Positions 10,686 through 22,277 are shown, counted from the first letter of the stretch. The stretch is DNA of 64,000 nt from Plasmodium relictum (GCF_900005765.1 NC_041690.1:868001-932000), one strand, 5' to 3'. Notes: generated from the sequence alone by a model not told the origin. Program-made: numbers and translations.

Positions 10686-11942
10686 ATGGACTCAGAAGAA
10701 ACGATAAATTTGGCTGTGAAATATGCAAAGGATGCAGTTATAGAAGATGAAAAAAAAAATTTTAAAGAAGCATTAAATTTATATATACAAAGTTTACAAT
10801 ACTTTCATTTTTTTTGTAAATACGAAAAAAATGCAAATATAAGAGAATTAATATTAAAAAAAATGGAAATATACATGGTTAGAGCTGAAAGTTTAAAAAA
10901 AATAATTAATAACAAAGAAGTGATAGAAACAAAAGAAAAGGTAGGAAATTCTGAAGAAGCAAAAGAAAATATGAAAAAACAAGTAAAAGAATTTATAATG
11001 GATAAAAATGGAAATGTAAAGTGGTCAGATGTATGTGGTTTAGAAACAGCTAAAGAGGTTCTTAAAGAAGCAATTATATTTCCATTAAAATTTCCAAAAT
11101 TATTTAGTTCTTCTTCATTACCTTATAAAGGTATTTTATTGTATGGACCTCCAGGAACAGGAAAAACTTTCTTAGCATTAGCTTGTGCAAATGAATGCAA
11201 TATGAACTTTTTTAATGTATCATCATCAGACTTAGTAAGTAAATATCAAGGAGAAAGTGAAAAATATATAAAATGCTTATTTGATACAGCAAAAGAGAAT
11301 GCTCCAGCAATTATTTTTATTGATGAAATTGATTCACTATGTGGATCAAGAACAGATGGAGAAAATGAGTCAACAAGAAGAATAAAAACAGAATTCTTAA
11401 TAAATATGAGTGGATTAAAAAATTATGAAAATAATATTATTGTAATAGGTGCTACTAATACACCTTGGTCTTTAGACAGTGGTTTTAGAAGGAGGTTCGA
11501 AAAAAGAATTTATATTCCTCTACCAAATTTACACGCAAGAATGAAAATATTTGAAAAATATATAAAAAATAATGAAAGTAATATTCCAAATGATGATATA
11601 AAATACTTTGCTACTCTGACTGAAAATTATACAGGTGCTGACATTGATATTATATGTAGAGATGCTGTATATATGCCTATAAAAAAGTGCCTTCTTTCCA
11701 AATTTTTTAAACAAGTTAATAAAAATAATAAAATATATTATACACCATGCTCTCCTGGTGATACTGATAAAACAAAAATAGAAAAAAATGTAATGAGTTT
11801 AAATGAAAATGAATTATTATTACCTGCATTAACTGCTCAAGATTTTAAAATAGCTATATCTAATTCAAAACCATCTTTATCATTAGATGATTTAAAAAGA
11901 TATGATGAATGGACAAACCAATATGGAATGAGTGGTATATAA
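10686..11942 (+). CDS. VPS4: VPS4, AAA ATPase of the ESCRT-III disassembly machinery
   Basis: A 418-residue protein. Residues ~1-75 form an N-terminal MIT domain (MDSEETINLAVKYAKDAVIE...), which binds ESCRT-III tails. The AAA cassette follows, with Walker A GPPGTGKT at ~154-161, Walker B IIFIDEID at ~209-216 (catalytic Glu ~214) and the arginine-finger segment RRFEKR. The C-terminal helix LDDLKRYDEWTNQYGMSG is typical of VPS4 and absent from spastin and katanin. Length agrees with yeast and human VPS4 (~435). VPS4 uses ATP to strip ESCRT-III filaments in multivesicular-body formation and membrane scission. The open frame extends ten codons upstream but only through a TTG; the ATG at 10686 starts exactly where the MIT domain of the family starts, so I chose it. 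Confidence 0.95.
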   Translation: MDSEETINLAVKYAKDAVIEDEKKNFKEALNLYIQSLQYFHFFCKYEKNANIRELILKKMEIYMVRAESLKKIINNKEVIETKEKVGNSEEAKENMKKQVKEFIMDKNGNVKWSDVCGLETAKEVLKEAIIFPLKFPKLFSSSSLPYKGILLYGPPGTGKTFLALACANECNMNFFNVSSSDLVSKYQGESEKYIKCLFDTAKENAPAIIFIDEIDSLCGSRTDGENESTRRIKTEFLINMSGLKNYENNIIVIGATNTPWSLDSGFRRRFEKRIYIPLPNLHARMKIFEKYIKNNESNIPNDDIKYFATLTENYTGADIDIICRDAVYMPIKKCLLSKFFKQVNKNNKIYYTPCSPGDTDKTKIEKNVMSLNENELLLPALTAQDFKIAISNSKPSLSLDDLKRYDEWTNQYGMSGI

Positions 11943-12661
11943 AAAGGAAACATAAAAAAAAAAGAATCTTTTTTTTTTTTTTTATTCTCTTTTTAAAATA
12001 TTAAACAATTTTGAAAAAAATTGATGATACATTTGATTCTTTTACAATGAATAAATTAAAAAAAAAAAGTATTTTTTTTTTTTTTTATTTAACAACTTTT
12101 TTCATAACAACTATGCTTCTTTTTTTTTTTTATAAAATAAAATATAATTAATATAGGTTATTTTACTTTTTTAAAAAGAGAATATAATCCTAAAATTAAT
12201 AATCCTGAGGATCAAATAACATAAAACGTTTTTTCTTTTAATTTTTTATATTTTTTCTTTTAAAAAAAAATCATATATATATATAATTTTTTTCAGTAAA
12301 CTTTTTAGTACTATTTCTGAATTTAAAAAAAACAAAATATTAAAAAAATAAAATATCTTAATTTATAGAAATATCATAAAAGAATAATATAATTAATAAA
12401 AGTATAATATTCTAAAAGAATTAGCAGGCTCTAATATTTAATAATAATTATTAAAAAAAAAAGAAAAAGGCAATTGATTAAAATAAATTTATTAAAAAAT
12501 TTTAAATATTTAAAAGTATACATATATATATTTATATAGAGAATGACATAAAAAGTGTTTTTAAAAAAAAAGCAAAAAAACAAAAAATTCTTTTATTAAA
12601 ATAGAAAAACTTTAAAAATATTTTTTGTCTATTTCCAAAAATATAAAAAATTAAAAAAAAG
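11943..12661. other. Convergent intergenic spacer
   Basis: 3' flanks of VPS4 and of the large minus-strand gene. AT-rich, with long A and T runs and a small hairpin-like ATCCTGAGGAT near 12203. No gene is supported. Confidence 0.5.
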
Positions 12662-15600
12662 TTATATACTTTTTCTTATACAAGTTAATTTTTTTTTTAA
12701 AAAAATTAAATTATTCAAACAATGGCATGACATATAATGATCATACATATTGTTACTTTTATCATTAATTTTTTTTTTATAGATTATTTCTAATACTTCA
12801 ACTGAAAAAGGAATTATATTTTTCTTTTTATAATGTAAAATTGAATAGTAACAGTATTCACAAAATTGTTTATTAAATTGTTCGTTTATTAAAATGAAAT
12901 TGTGTTTTTTACTTTCTTCGTAGTCTATATTAGAACTTTTTACTTTTCCATTATCCATTTTCCTATAGGAGAAATGAGAATCATTCATATTTAAAACATA
13001 ATTAAAAATATGATGTAAATATGGAAAAACATTTAATAAAATATTTAACAATACATAATTTTTGCAATATAAGATTAAAGCTAAAGCATGTATTGGTAAT
13101 TTTAACAAAATGAAAATTCTTAACAAAAACCATATTATATCATTTCTATATAATGAGCATAATTCATTAACTGAGTGTGTTTTATTTCTTTGGGATTTAT
13201 TACTATCTTTAATTTTTTTTTTTAGATCTATTATAGAATTGCAAACATAATCATATATTCTTTTTTTAATTTGATACTTTAAATATTTTTTTGGAACTGT
13301 ATTACTATTTTTATTACAAATATTAAAAAAATAAAACAAATATTTTATTGTATTATATACAGGTATATATTTATACACAGAAGGTGCGAAATATGTTTCT
13401 AAGAATACATAACTTGTATGCTTATTATAAATATTAAATGAAAGAATATTTTCCCTGTATTTTTTCTTTTTATTTTCTAATTTTGTTTTATTTATATAGT
13501 TTTTTTTTTGTTTGTTATAATTTATTATATTGTCCTTTCTTTTATTAGTTTTTTTACAACATTTAATATCAAAATGATTTTTAAAAGATTTATATATATC
13601 AATAAGGAAAATATTTGTTTGTTCATTTTCGAAAAAGGTTTTATTAATCATTTCATTTTCTTTCTCCACTTTATCAAATATATGTTTTAATTTTTTCATA
13701 TACTTTATGTATTCTATATAATTATCATCAATAAGAGTATTTTTAATAGAATCATCTTTATTCTTAAATAACAAATAATTTGTTGTTTCACTAATACTAC
13801 CTTTACTGCTATAATTACTATTAATATAAGATTTTCCCTTAGAAAATATCTTTTTGATATCATAATTTCTACTGTAGTCATTACCATAATCACTGTCATA
13901 TTTACTAATCTTATTACAATTATCATCAATTACATTATTAAAATAAATATTATTTCTTGTATTTTCAAGTTGGTCATATGTTTTATCATTGAATTTAATC
14001 ACATTATTCATTTCATAAGGTTCTTTTAAATTACTTTTATTATTCATGGAATTATTGTTACCTGAATAATGGTTACATTTTTTATTTACATTAATGTGTT
14101 TTTCTTGAGTTAATTTTTCTTTATGATTAAAATTTAAAAAATAGAAATCTGAAAAATTAATAGAATACTGAGCTATATCAATAGGGCATATTCCCCAAAA
14201 TATATTTTGAAATAAATTTGATTTAAAAAAATACGAATAAGAAAAAAAAGATAATATATCAATTTTAAGATAAGTTATAAAATAATATAATTCAAACCAA
14301 AGCATATTATATATATAGTGACACACAATATTTTGAATTAAAATAATAAATTTAATATAAATATTTTTTATTTCTTCATAATTAAAATTTTTTTCATCAT
14401 CTAATTTCCCATCACCATTTTTATTTTTTGAAGAGTAATAATCAAATACATTGTTATTACATGTGTGCAAATTAAAAAATGTATCAATATTTTTATTAGA
14501 AATATTTATTATATCATAGTTATAAAAAAATTCATATATAATTTTATTCATCTTAAACTTTTTATAACGGAAGCTTCTAATGTTTAAGCTGAATCGATTC
14601 TTCTTTTCTAACTTATCTAATTCTCTACTATAAATATCATTATTGGCTGAATTACGGGTTTCTTCGGATTGATCATGACTTATTGAATGATTTCTAGTTC
14701 TTGTATTTGTTTTATGATTAATTGTTAATATATGACTTTTTAAAGAATTTTCAAAAAAAAATTGCAAATCATTTATATCAATAACTTCCCTTGATTCAAT
14801 ATTATTTAAATTGTATGCACATTGAAGAAGAGGTAAGAAATTATTTGAATTTTTACATGTTCTTTTTAAAGATTTTACATATGGTGGTTTTAATCCAAAA
14901 TAATTCCAGTGAAAAAGACGATTGTTTTTCTTGTTTTTAAATAAAACATAAAATAAAATAGAAAGATAGTGAATTAAACTTTTAGAATATTTTATATTAT
15001 ATCTTAAGCTCATAGAAAGAAAGTATATACAATAAAATTTGCGAACATCATATATACCTATATAGTTTTGTACATTAATAATGTATAAAGAAGATATATT
15101 AAATCTCTCATTTTTTAAACATAGCTGCATAAAATCATGGGGATTAAATCTACCAATAGAATAAATTAATATAGCGCTAATATATGGATCCATCTTTCTT
15201 ATTGTATTGATCACTACCTCTGATACATGAAATTTACAATATTTTTTTAGAATTTTTAATAGAGTATATAAATGGAATACATATTTTTTTTTTAAGATGC
15301 ATATAATATATAATACAATATAATAAATATTATAATTTATTTTATATGCATAATCACTTTTTATTTCAAATGCACTTTTTTCTTCTTTATTTGTTGTAGC
15401 ATTATCATCTTTTAACCTTAATAAATAGAAAATCATATGATATATATGTTCATTCTTTACATTTTTTTCTAAAATATTTATTTTGGGTTCGTCGTTAGAA
15501 AATGGATTTGAATTGCTTTCACTTGAATAGACAAATATTTCTTCCTTTAATTTTTTATTTATTTCTTCATTTTCTGAAAATAAAACTGTTTTGTTATTAA

Positions 15601-18600
15601 ATCTATTTAATAAACTATAAAAAATGGAATTTTCTAATATTTCAATATTTTTTTTTTTATAATTTTTTTTCAGAAAAAAATTATATAAAACGATTATAGA
15701 TATATTCAAAATACTTTCCATTCTATCTTTTGTTATAAATTTATCATAATAATGAGTATTACATAAGTTATTTAAATAATTATATATAAGTTTATATGTT
15801 ATGATATATAAATCATTTAATTTAATGAGGGATTTATATAAAATTATATCTAATATATTTACTACAAATAAATTTTGTCTAATATATTTTAATATTATAT
15901 TGACGATTAAATAACGCATTTCTTTTTTTTTCGAACGAGAATCAAAGGTATATTCATATTTATTTCCTCTATAAGCGTAAACATCACTATATAATTTTAA
16001 GAATTTAAATAAAATTATATCTATATAACTATTAAACTGAAAAATAATTTTATCATATACAGATGTACATGAATGATTTGTTTTATTCAAATTTACTTCT
16101 GATATGTCCTTAGAATATACATATTTTCTTATATTCTCTCTTTTTTTTTGAGATATTTCTTTTATATTTTCTTTCGGTATTTGATTGCAAATAATATTTA
16201 AAAATAATCCCATGTTATGAATAATATGATGTAAATAAAAATTATGTTCATTTGAAAATTTTTTTAATTTCATATATCTGTAAATAAATAAATCACAATT
16301 TTTATAATTACTTTTTTGAAAAAATATCTTATTTTTTAATTCCTTCATTAGAGAAAAATTGTTTGAACACTTACTAATACTTATAACATTAATATAATTA
16401 TTACGACTAACATATAGGTAGCAAGTATCTTCTTTATTTTCTAATTCTTCTATAATATCATATAAACTATATTTAAATATTTTATTTATTTTATTTAGAA
16501 ATTTTTTATGGTTACGTAGAAAATTATGAAGTAAAAAGGAAAAAAAATTCTCTAAAAAAGTACCTTGATGCTCATATATTTTATTTTTATCATCAATTTC
16601 TACACTTTCCTTTTTTTTTTTATTTTCTTCTTCATAGTCGTTACAAAAAAAAAATATTTCAAAAATTCTATTTAAATTATTTATATAAGTCAATGCTTCC
16701 TTTTTAGAGCGTATCCAATAGTCACATTCTTTGTTATTATTTTTCTTCAACTTAATTAAATTTTGGTAATTTAATGAATGTTTATTTAATTTATCTTTAA
16801 AAACATTTTCAAATTTTTTATACTTACTATTTTTTATATTATTATTAAATGGGTTTAAACAAAATAGATCAAAAGAAAATAATGATTCTGTTGAACTAAT
16901 ACTTGATTTATAATTAAAGCTTGATTCTATATTATCATTGTGATGGAAATTTTTTGTTGTACCTTTTAAACTTATTTTATTATTTTCAATAGGAAGTAAT
17001 TCATTAACTGTTACATCGGAGTTACTCTTTTCTATAGATACTTCAATTTTTTCTTCTACATTTGTTTCATCGCTATCTTTTATATTCATTTTTTTTTCTT
17101 TTTTTAAATTTAATTTATTTTCTCTCAACTTACATATATTGTCTAATAATTCATGGTTAATTTGTTTATTTCTTTCATTTGAAGAAAAAGGAAAAAGAAG
17201 ATTACGAAGGTTTGATTTTTTATTTGTTTTATTAATTTTATATATTATGTAGGTAGCATAATAATAAAACATATATATATAATATATAGGATTTGGCCAT
17301 ATATATTTTATAGGAGATGGTAGAGAATAATAAAAAATATTTTCATTATCTTTAACAACTTCTAAATAGTCTAACTTATTTTCAAAAATATGCGTAAATT
17401 GAAAATCATAACAATTATTATGATCCATATATATATGAAGAAAATATATAGAATTATCATAATTTATGAATACATAATTATATATATCAAATATGGAATA
17501 AAAACAAGATGGTTCTAAAAAATTGTTGTCTTTATTTAATGGCAATATAAAAATATTTTCTGTTTTAAAGCATTGTGATTTTTTTACGTGATTTTTTATT
17601 TCAGTTATTTTAAAACACAATAAATTATAAAATGCATCTAGAACTATTAAAAATCTTTCATTTAAATCATCATTTTTTTTTTTTTCTTCTAAGGATTTAT
17701 CGTAATAAACATGGGTTAATATTGGTCTATATAATAATCTTATAGAGCAAACATAATTGGTAAATTTTAATGAATTATTCAAATTGTAAAAGTATATAAC
17801 ATAATAAAAATTATTTTTGTTTAGGATTTCTTCATAGTTCTTAGTCATTTCATTTATGCTCTTCTCATTTTTTTTTTTAATATTTTTCATATCACTTGAA
17901 TAATTATAAGAATTATTTATTCTTTTAATAAATTCATTCTTTTTATATCTGCAAGTACTTTCATTATTTGAAGATGTGCTATTTTCACTTAAATCATACA
18001 CATTATAATTATCATTTATATTACTATTCAAACAAGTGTCATCTAAATTTTCATTTTTTTTAATATCCAATTTATTATTTAAATCTGTACTTTTAATAAT
18101 TTTTTTGTTCAAGATATTTAAATAATATAAAGAATTTGAACATTTAATTTTTTCATTGCCTATAATTTCATCAAAAGACTTTTCATCCTCATAATTTATT
18201 GATACTTTATCCTTCTTATGCTCCAAAAATGTTTTTAAAAATACATTACGATCCTTTTTTAAAAAAAAGTTATCATAAAATAAAGAAAAAGGTTTTGTAT
18301 ACAAATTACATTTATTAATATTAAAATATTCTTCAAAAAATTTAAAATACGTATCACTTTCATTATGATTAAAATTAAATAAATAATTTAGTATTCTTAA
18401 TTCTTCTAAATCACATTCTTCCTCTTCAGATTGAACCTCTACATTATTTTCATCATTTTCATCTTCAACTTCACCTTCAACTTCAACTTCAACTTCATCT
18501 TCATATTCACAATATTCTTCATTTTTATTTTCAATATTTTCTTCGTATTCTATGTTTACATCTGTGTGATAATTTATATTATACACTTTAAAATTTACGT

Positions 18601-21169
18601 TTTCTTTTTTCCTTATTTTTCTATTATCAGAACCGTTATTTTTAAAAATATAATAATCATTTTTTTTTTTGAAATGTTTAAAATTGTATTCGTCGTATTT
18701 ATTATGCAAGCAGGTAACAAAGAAAATGTCTTCAAATAGCCATCCTGATGGATAATTATGAAAAAAATATTTTAAATAATCGTCCAAAAAATAAGAAAAT
18801 ATTTTTTTTTGTATATTATATATGCATATACTCTTAAAAATAATTAAAATATGTGTGTTATTAAAATTTAAATAAGACTTCTTAATAAATTTAAATGGAG
18901 TTATTATTTCTTTTATATTTACATTATTTTTTTCATAGTCATTTATATTATAATTATTTATATTAGTATCAAACATAACTATGTTATTTAAACCAATATA
19001 TATTTTCTTACAATTTTGATTTGTGTAATAATTGCTATTATAATGAAAAGTTTTATTGTTGCTATATATATCATTTAAATAAAGAATTTTTTTTACATTA
19101 ATATAATAATAATTTTCATCCATATTTTTTATGTAAAATAATTTAAAATCATTAAAAACAAATGATATGTTCATAACACTATTTGTTATTCGAATGATTT
19201 TTGAATTATTTAGTAAAAAGTTATCAAGACGATTTTTTTTTTTTTTATCATTGATAATATTTTCCGTATATAAATTATTACTTGAATGACTTCTTGAATT
19301 TGTTATAAAATTATTATTTTTGTCTTGTATGAAATCTGGATTATAAGTGCTAAAATGCATAGAATATTCCATTTGAAACTTTTTTAGTTCATTATTATTT
19401 TCATTTTTTTCCTTATGTTTACAGAAATCATTCTTCATAGAATAATATAGTGTTCCATTTGTATTAAAAATGTAATAATTATTTTCGTTAAAAGATAAAA
19501 GAAAAAAATTATACTGTTTATTCCAAATTAAAAAATTATAATAGTAAATATTATCATTACTACTATTAAATATGTTTATGCTAAATAAACATCTTTTAAA
19601 TGTATGCTTGCATATGTATGGATATGTGCTATAAGCTTTTATAGTTAAATCATTATTTATTATTAAAATGATTTTTCTAAAAATATTTAGGCTTACATCT
19701 ATTATAGAAGAACCTACATATAGACCAATCACATCCTTTTTCTGGGTTCTTACTTTTGTAACTTTCTTTTTTTTATCTTCCTCAAATTTTAACTCATTTT
19801 CCTGTCTTACTTTTTCATTATATTTTCTGTAGTTTTTCTTATGAACATTTTTACCAGAATAATAACAACATCTTTTTTTTGAAAAATTAAAAAAATTATG
19901 AAAAAAGGAAAAAATATATAGATCATTGCTACTGCTTAATAATAATAAATAATCATTATGCACATTAAACTCCACTTTTATAATTCCCTTTATAGCAATA
20001 CTATTTTTGTATTTTTTTTTTTTTTCATCATCAGGATTTTTATTTTTAATAAAAGAATATAAATTGTTTTCTTTATTAATACTATACAAGTAAAACGGAT
20101 AAAAATCTTTTTTTTTCTTTTTCTTTTTGCATTTTCGTGCTATATTATATTTTATTTTACTACAGTACTTAATCACATTTCGATATGTGAAATTACTGTT
20201 TATAAATTTTCTAACTTTACCTTTTTTTAATGAATAATAGATATGACAATTTTTTACTCCAAATTTTTTATTTGAATTTCTAATTTGCGTGGAAATAAAA
20301 TTAATTTCTTTATTTGCTTTATTTTTGTTGCTGTATTTATTTTTTCTTTTTCTCTTTCTTTTATATTTTATATTTTTTAAACAGACTATTTTTGTATTAA
20401 TAACAACTTTATTAACATTTTTCTCATTTTTTGAAAGAGGGCTGTTAGATAAAATATTTTGAACATTATCTGAAATAAATATTTCATCTGTTTCATGAGA
20501 AAAAAATAAAATATTGTTTTTTGTAACCATCAAACAATTTGATGTAATAGGTAAATACAACATTGTTATAAGTTTAATACTTAAATTTTTATGTACTTTT
20601 TTTTTCCTATAAATGTTTTTTATATAGGTAATATACTCATAATATTCATTTTCGTTTTCGCTTAAATCACCATCAGAATGTTCATTAATATTAAAAGAAT
20701 GAGCATTCTTATCATAATCTAGTATTACAACATCATTTTTATTAACTATATAATAAGTGTACACATATTTTAAATTTTTGCTTATGATATATATAGTATT
20801 ATCTATTGATGATAAGAATACTTTATTATGGCATCCATAATTATTTATATGATCATATTTTAAAGCATATATATTAATAAAAGAAAAATCATAATTATCA
20901 AAAATGTAGAAACAAAATTTTGTTATTACATATATAAATGAGTTACATGTGCTTGTGTTTGTGTAAATTATTTCATCTCCTATATCTATATCGATTATAT
21001 TTTTTCTACTTTTTAAATTAGCATCATTTTGGTTGTTATTTACATATTTTAATTTATCCTCATTTCTAAAATTTTCATCATTTGAATTATTATTTTTTCT
21101 ATTTTCATAACTGTGTAAATTAAATTTTTTATATATTTTTAATTCATCTTCTTTATCCAAACATAGCAT
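12662..21169 (-). CDS. RIC1-like protein (Rab6-GEF subunit family), very large
   Basis: A single-exon frame of 2835 residues. The N-terminal ~900 residues alternate short hydrophobic beta-strand-like segments with Lys/Asn-rich loops (IIYTNTSTCNSFIYVITKF, LLLLSSSNDLYIFSFF), consistent with a degenerate WD-like propeller. Residues ~1980-2045 (FHVSEVVINTIRKMDPYISA..., GRFNPHDFMQLCLKNERFNI, SSLYIINVQNYIGI) resemble the RIC1 C-terminal helical domain, where family members read roughly vVh-cArKte, vG-p-dLF--Cl and aasYLliLQnle. In yeast and animals RIC1 pairs with RGP1 as exchange factor for Ypt6/Rab6 at the Golgi, so Golgi traffic is the inferred role. It is about twice the usual RIC1 length because of low-complexity inserts, including an acidic EVEVEGEVED tract near 915. 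The family call rests on short matches and is moderate. Confidence 0.55.
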   Translation of the reverse strand: MLCLDKEDELKIYKKFNLHSYENRKNNNSNDENFRNEDKLKYVNNNQNDANLKSRKNIIDIDIGDEIIYTNTSTCNSFIYVITKFCFYIFDNYDFSFINIYALKYDHINNYGCHNKVFLSSIDNTIYIISKNLKYVYTYYIVNKNDVVILDYDKNAHSFNINEHSDGDLSENENEYYEYITYIKNIYRKKKVHKNLSIKLITMLYLPITSNCLMVTKNNILFFSHETDEIFISDNVQNILSNSPLSKNEKNVNKVVINTKIVCLKNIKYKRKRKRKNKYSNKNKANKEINFISTQIRNSNKKFGVKNCHIYYSLKKGKVRKFINSNFTYRNVIKYCSKIKYNIARKCKKKKKKKDFYPFYLYSINKENNLYSFIKNKNPDDEKKKKYKNSIAIKGIIKVEFNVHNDYLLLLSSSNDLYIFSFFHNFFNFSKKRCCYYSGKNVHKKNYRKYNEKVRQENELKFEEDKKKKVTKVRTQKKDVIGLYVGSSIIDVSLNIFRKIILIINNDLTIKAYSTYPYICKHTFKRCLFSINIFNSSNDNIYYYNFLIWNKQYNFFLLSFNENNYYIFNTNGTLYYSMKNDFCKHKEKNENNNELKKFQMEYSMHFSTYNPDFIQDKNNNFITNSRSHSSNNLYTENIINDKKKKNRLDNFLLNNSKIIRITNSVMNISFVFNDFKLFYIKNMDENYYYINVKKILYLNDIYSNNKTFHYNSNYYTNQNCKKIYIGLNNIVMFDTNINNYNINDYEKNNVNIKEIITPFKFIKKSYLNFNNTHILIIFKSICIYNIQKKIFSYFLDDYLKYFFHNYPSGWLFEDIFFVTCLHNKYDEYNFKHFKKKNDYYIFKNNGSDNRKIRKKENVNFKVYNINYHTDVNIEYEENIENKNEEYCEYEDEVEVEVEGEVEDENDENNVEVQSEEEECDLEELRILNYLFNFNHNESDTYFKFFEEYFNINKCNLYTKPFSLFYDNFFLKKDRNVFLKTFLEHKKDKVSINYEDEKSFDEIIGNEKIKCSNSLYYLNILNKKIIKSTDLNNKLDIKKNENLDDTCLNSNINDNYNVYDLSENSTSSNNESTCRYKKNEFIKRINNSYNYSSDMKNIKKKNEKSINEMTKNYEEILNKNNFYYVIYFYNLNNSLKFTNYVCSIRLLYRPILTHVYYDKSLEEKKKNDDLNERFLIVLDAFYNLLCFKITEIKNHVKKSQCFKTENIFILPLNKDNNFLEPSCFYSIFDIYNYVFINYDNSIYFLHIYMDHNNCYDFQFTHIFENKLDYLEVVKDNENIFYYSLPSPIKYIWPNPIYYIYMFYYYATYIIYKINKTNKKSNLRNLLFPFSSNERNKQINHELLDNICKLRENKLNLKKEKKMNIKDSDETNVEEKIEVSIEKSNSDVTVNELLPIENNKISLKGTTKNFHHNDNIESSFNYKSSISSTESLFSFDLFCLNPFNNNIKNSKYKKFENVFKDKLNKHSLNYQNLIKLKKNNNKECDYWIRSKKEALTYINNLNRIFEIFFFCNDYEEENKKKKESVEIDDKNKIYEHQGTFLENFFSFLLHNFLRNHKKFLNKINKIFKYSLYDIIEELENKEDTCYLYVSRNNYINVISISKCSNNFSLMKELKNKIFFQKSNYKNCDLFIYRYMKLKKFSNEHNFYLHHIIHNMGLFLNIICNQIPKENIKEISQKKRENIRKYVYSKDISEVNLNKTNHSCTSVYDKIIFQFNSYIDIILFKFLKLYSDVYAYRGNKYEYTFDSRSKKKEMRYLIVNIILKYIRQNLFVVNILDIILYKSLIKLNDLYIITYKLIYNYLNNLCNTHYYDKFITKDRMESILNISIIVLYNFFLKKNYKKKNIEILENSIFYSLLNRFNNKTVLFSENEEINKKLKEEIFVYSSESNSNPFSNDEPKINILEKNVKNEHIYHMIFYLLRLKDDNATTNKEEKSAFEIKSDYAYKINYNIYYIVLYIICILKKKYVFHLYTLLKILKKYCKFHVSEVVINTIRKMDPYISAILIYSIGRFNPHDFMQLCLKNERFNISSLYIINVQNYIGIYDVRKFYCIYFLSMSLRYNIKYSKSLIHYLSILFYVLFKNKKNNRLFHWNYFGLKPPYVKSLKRTCKNSNNFLPLLQCAYNLNNIESREVIDINDLQFFFENSLKSHILTINHKTNTRTRNHSISHDQSEETRNSANNDIYSRELDKLEKKNRFSLNIRSFRYKKFKMNKIIYEFFYNYDIINISNKNIDTFFNLHTCNNNVFDYYSSKNKNGDGKLDDEKNFNYEEIKNIYIKFIILIQNIVCHYIYNMLWFELYYFITYLKIDILSFFSYSYFFKSNLFQNIFWGICPIDIAQYSINFSDFYFLNFNHKEKLTQEKHINVNKKCNHYSGNNNSMNNKSNLKEPYEMNNVIKFNDKTYDQLENTRNNIYFNNVIDDNCNKISKYDSDYGNDYSRNYDIKKIFSKGKSYINSNYSSKGSISETTNYLLFKNKDDSIKNTLIDDNYIEYIKYMKKLKHIFDKVEKENEMINKTFFENEQTNIFLIDIYKSFKNHFDIKCCKKTNKRKDNIINYNKQKKNYINKTKLENKKKKYRENILSFNIYNKHTSYVFLETYFAPSVYKYIPVYNTIKYLFYFFNICNKNSNTVPKKYLKYQIKKRIYDYVCNSIIDLKKKIKDSNKSQRNKTHSVNELCSLYRNDIIWFLLRIFILLKLPIHALALILYCKNYVLLNILLNVFPYLHHIFNYVLNMNDSHFSYRKMDNGKVKSSNIDYEESKKHNFILINEQFNKQFCEYCYYSILHYKKKNIIPFSVEVLEIIYKKKINDKSNNMYDHYMSCHCLNNLIFLKKKLTCIRKSI

Positions 21170-21908
21170 TTTTTTTTCTTTTTATCTATTATACTTAACC
21201 AAATGTATCATTTATAATAAAATGGACAAATCTTATATATGTGAATTAATATATATATTATGATATTTTCTATACTATTCTTTAACATTAAAAATTTTCT
21301 AGAAGTTTAAAGTAACAATTATTCATTCAAGAATTATATAAAAATAATGACATTTAATTATTTTTTTTTCCCTTTTTTAATTTTATATTAAAAAAAAAAA
21401 AAAAAAATGTCAAATTTGTAGTTTTCTATATTTTTTCATACTAAAAATATTTTTACAAAAAAAAAAAAAATTTCAATAAATATAAAAAAATTTAAGTTTA
21501 AAATTGTTCGGATATTTAAAGGGAATATAGAAAGTATTATATATTTTTTTTTTTTTTTTTTTGTTTCCTTGGAATTATTGTTATTAATATAATTGTTTCA
21601 ATATTTTTTCTTATATATTCTATTATTGATAATATATATATGTATTAATAAAATACAAAGAGAATAGATAAAAATGTGTATTATAGTTTTACAAAATTTT
21701 ACAAAATAATTTTTATTTGTTAAAAGCAGATTTTATAAGTGTATTTATTTAATAAGCTTTTATTTATAGAATTTATGTAATCTATTAATTTTAAAAAGAA
21801 ATAATAATAATAAAAAATAAATAAATTCAATTTAATATAATATTCTTTTAAAATAATTTTTTTTTGCACTTAAAAATTAAATTTCATTAATCAAAAAGCA
21901 GTAGTTGT

Positions 21909-21950
21909 AAATCATGATTTAGTGACACTTAAAATTATTTATTGTCACTA
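21909..21950. repeat. Palindrome and adjacent inverted repeat
   Basis: AAATCATGATTT (21909-21920) is a perfect 12-bp palindrome. It overlaps by one base TAGTGACA (21920-21927), which pairs with TGTCACTA (21943-21950) across a 15-base loop. It stands out in base composition from the flanking A/T runs. It could be a regulatory site or a small RNA hairpin. Confidence 0.6.
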
Positions 21951-22232
21951 CAAAAAAAAAAAAAAAAAAAAAATTTCTGTAGAAGATGCATTAGATACAC
22001 TATTATATTGAATGCTTTAGTATTTTTTTTTTTTTTTTTTTCTTTAAGCACTAGTAATACTTTTATATTTTAATTTTTTTTTATAATTAAGGTAATATTT
22101 TAGTGTTTATTATTATATTTATATATTTTTTTAAATATAATTTTAATAAATTTTTTAATTATCATATACATACTATACTGTTTTGTACTTTATCCTTTTT
22201 TTTTGTATTATTGATCATTTTTACAATTTTTT

Positions 22233-22235
<3 letters not shown>

Positions 22236-22271
<36 letters not shown>
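22236..22271. repeat. TA microsatellite in the MA3 gene leader
   Basis: About 18 uninterrupted TA units ending about 43 bases before the start codon of the downstream gene, so it is likely to lie within the 5' UTR. Confidence 0.8.

Positions 22272-22277
<6 letters not shown>

Noticed and set aside
12021-12206. Possible C/D box snoRNA (TTGATGA ... CTGA)
   Set aside because: The boxes are ~180 bases apart without a terminal stem; too long and too weak.
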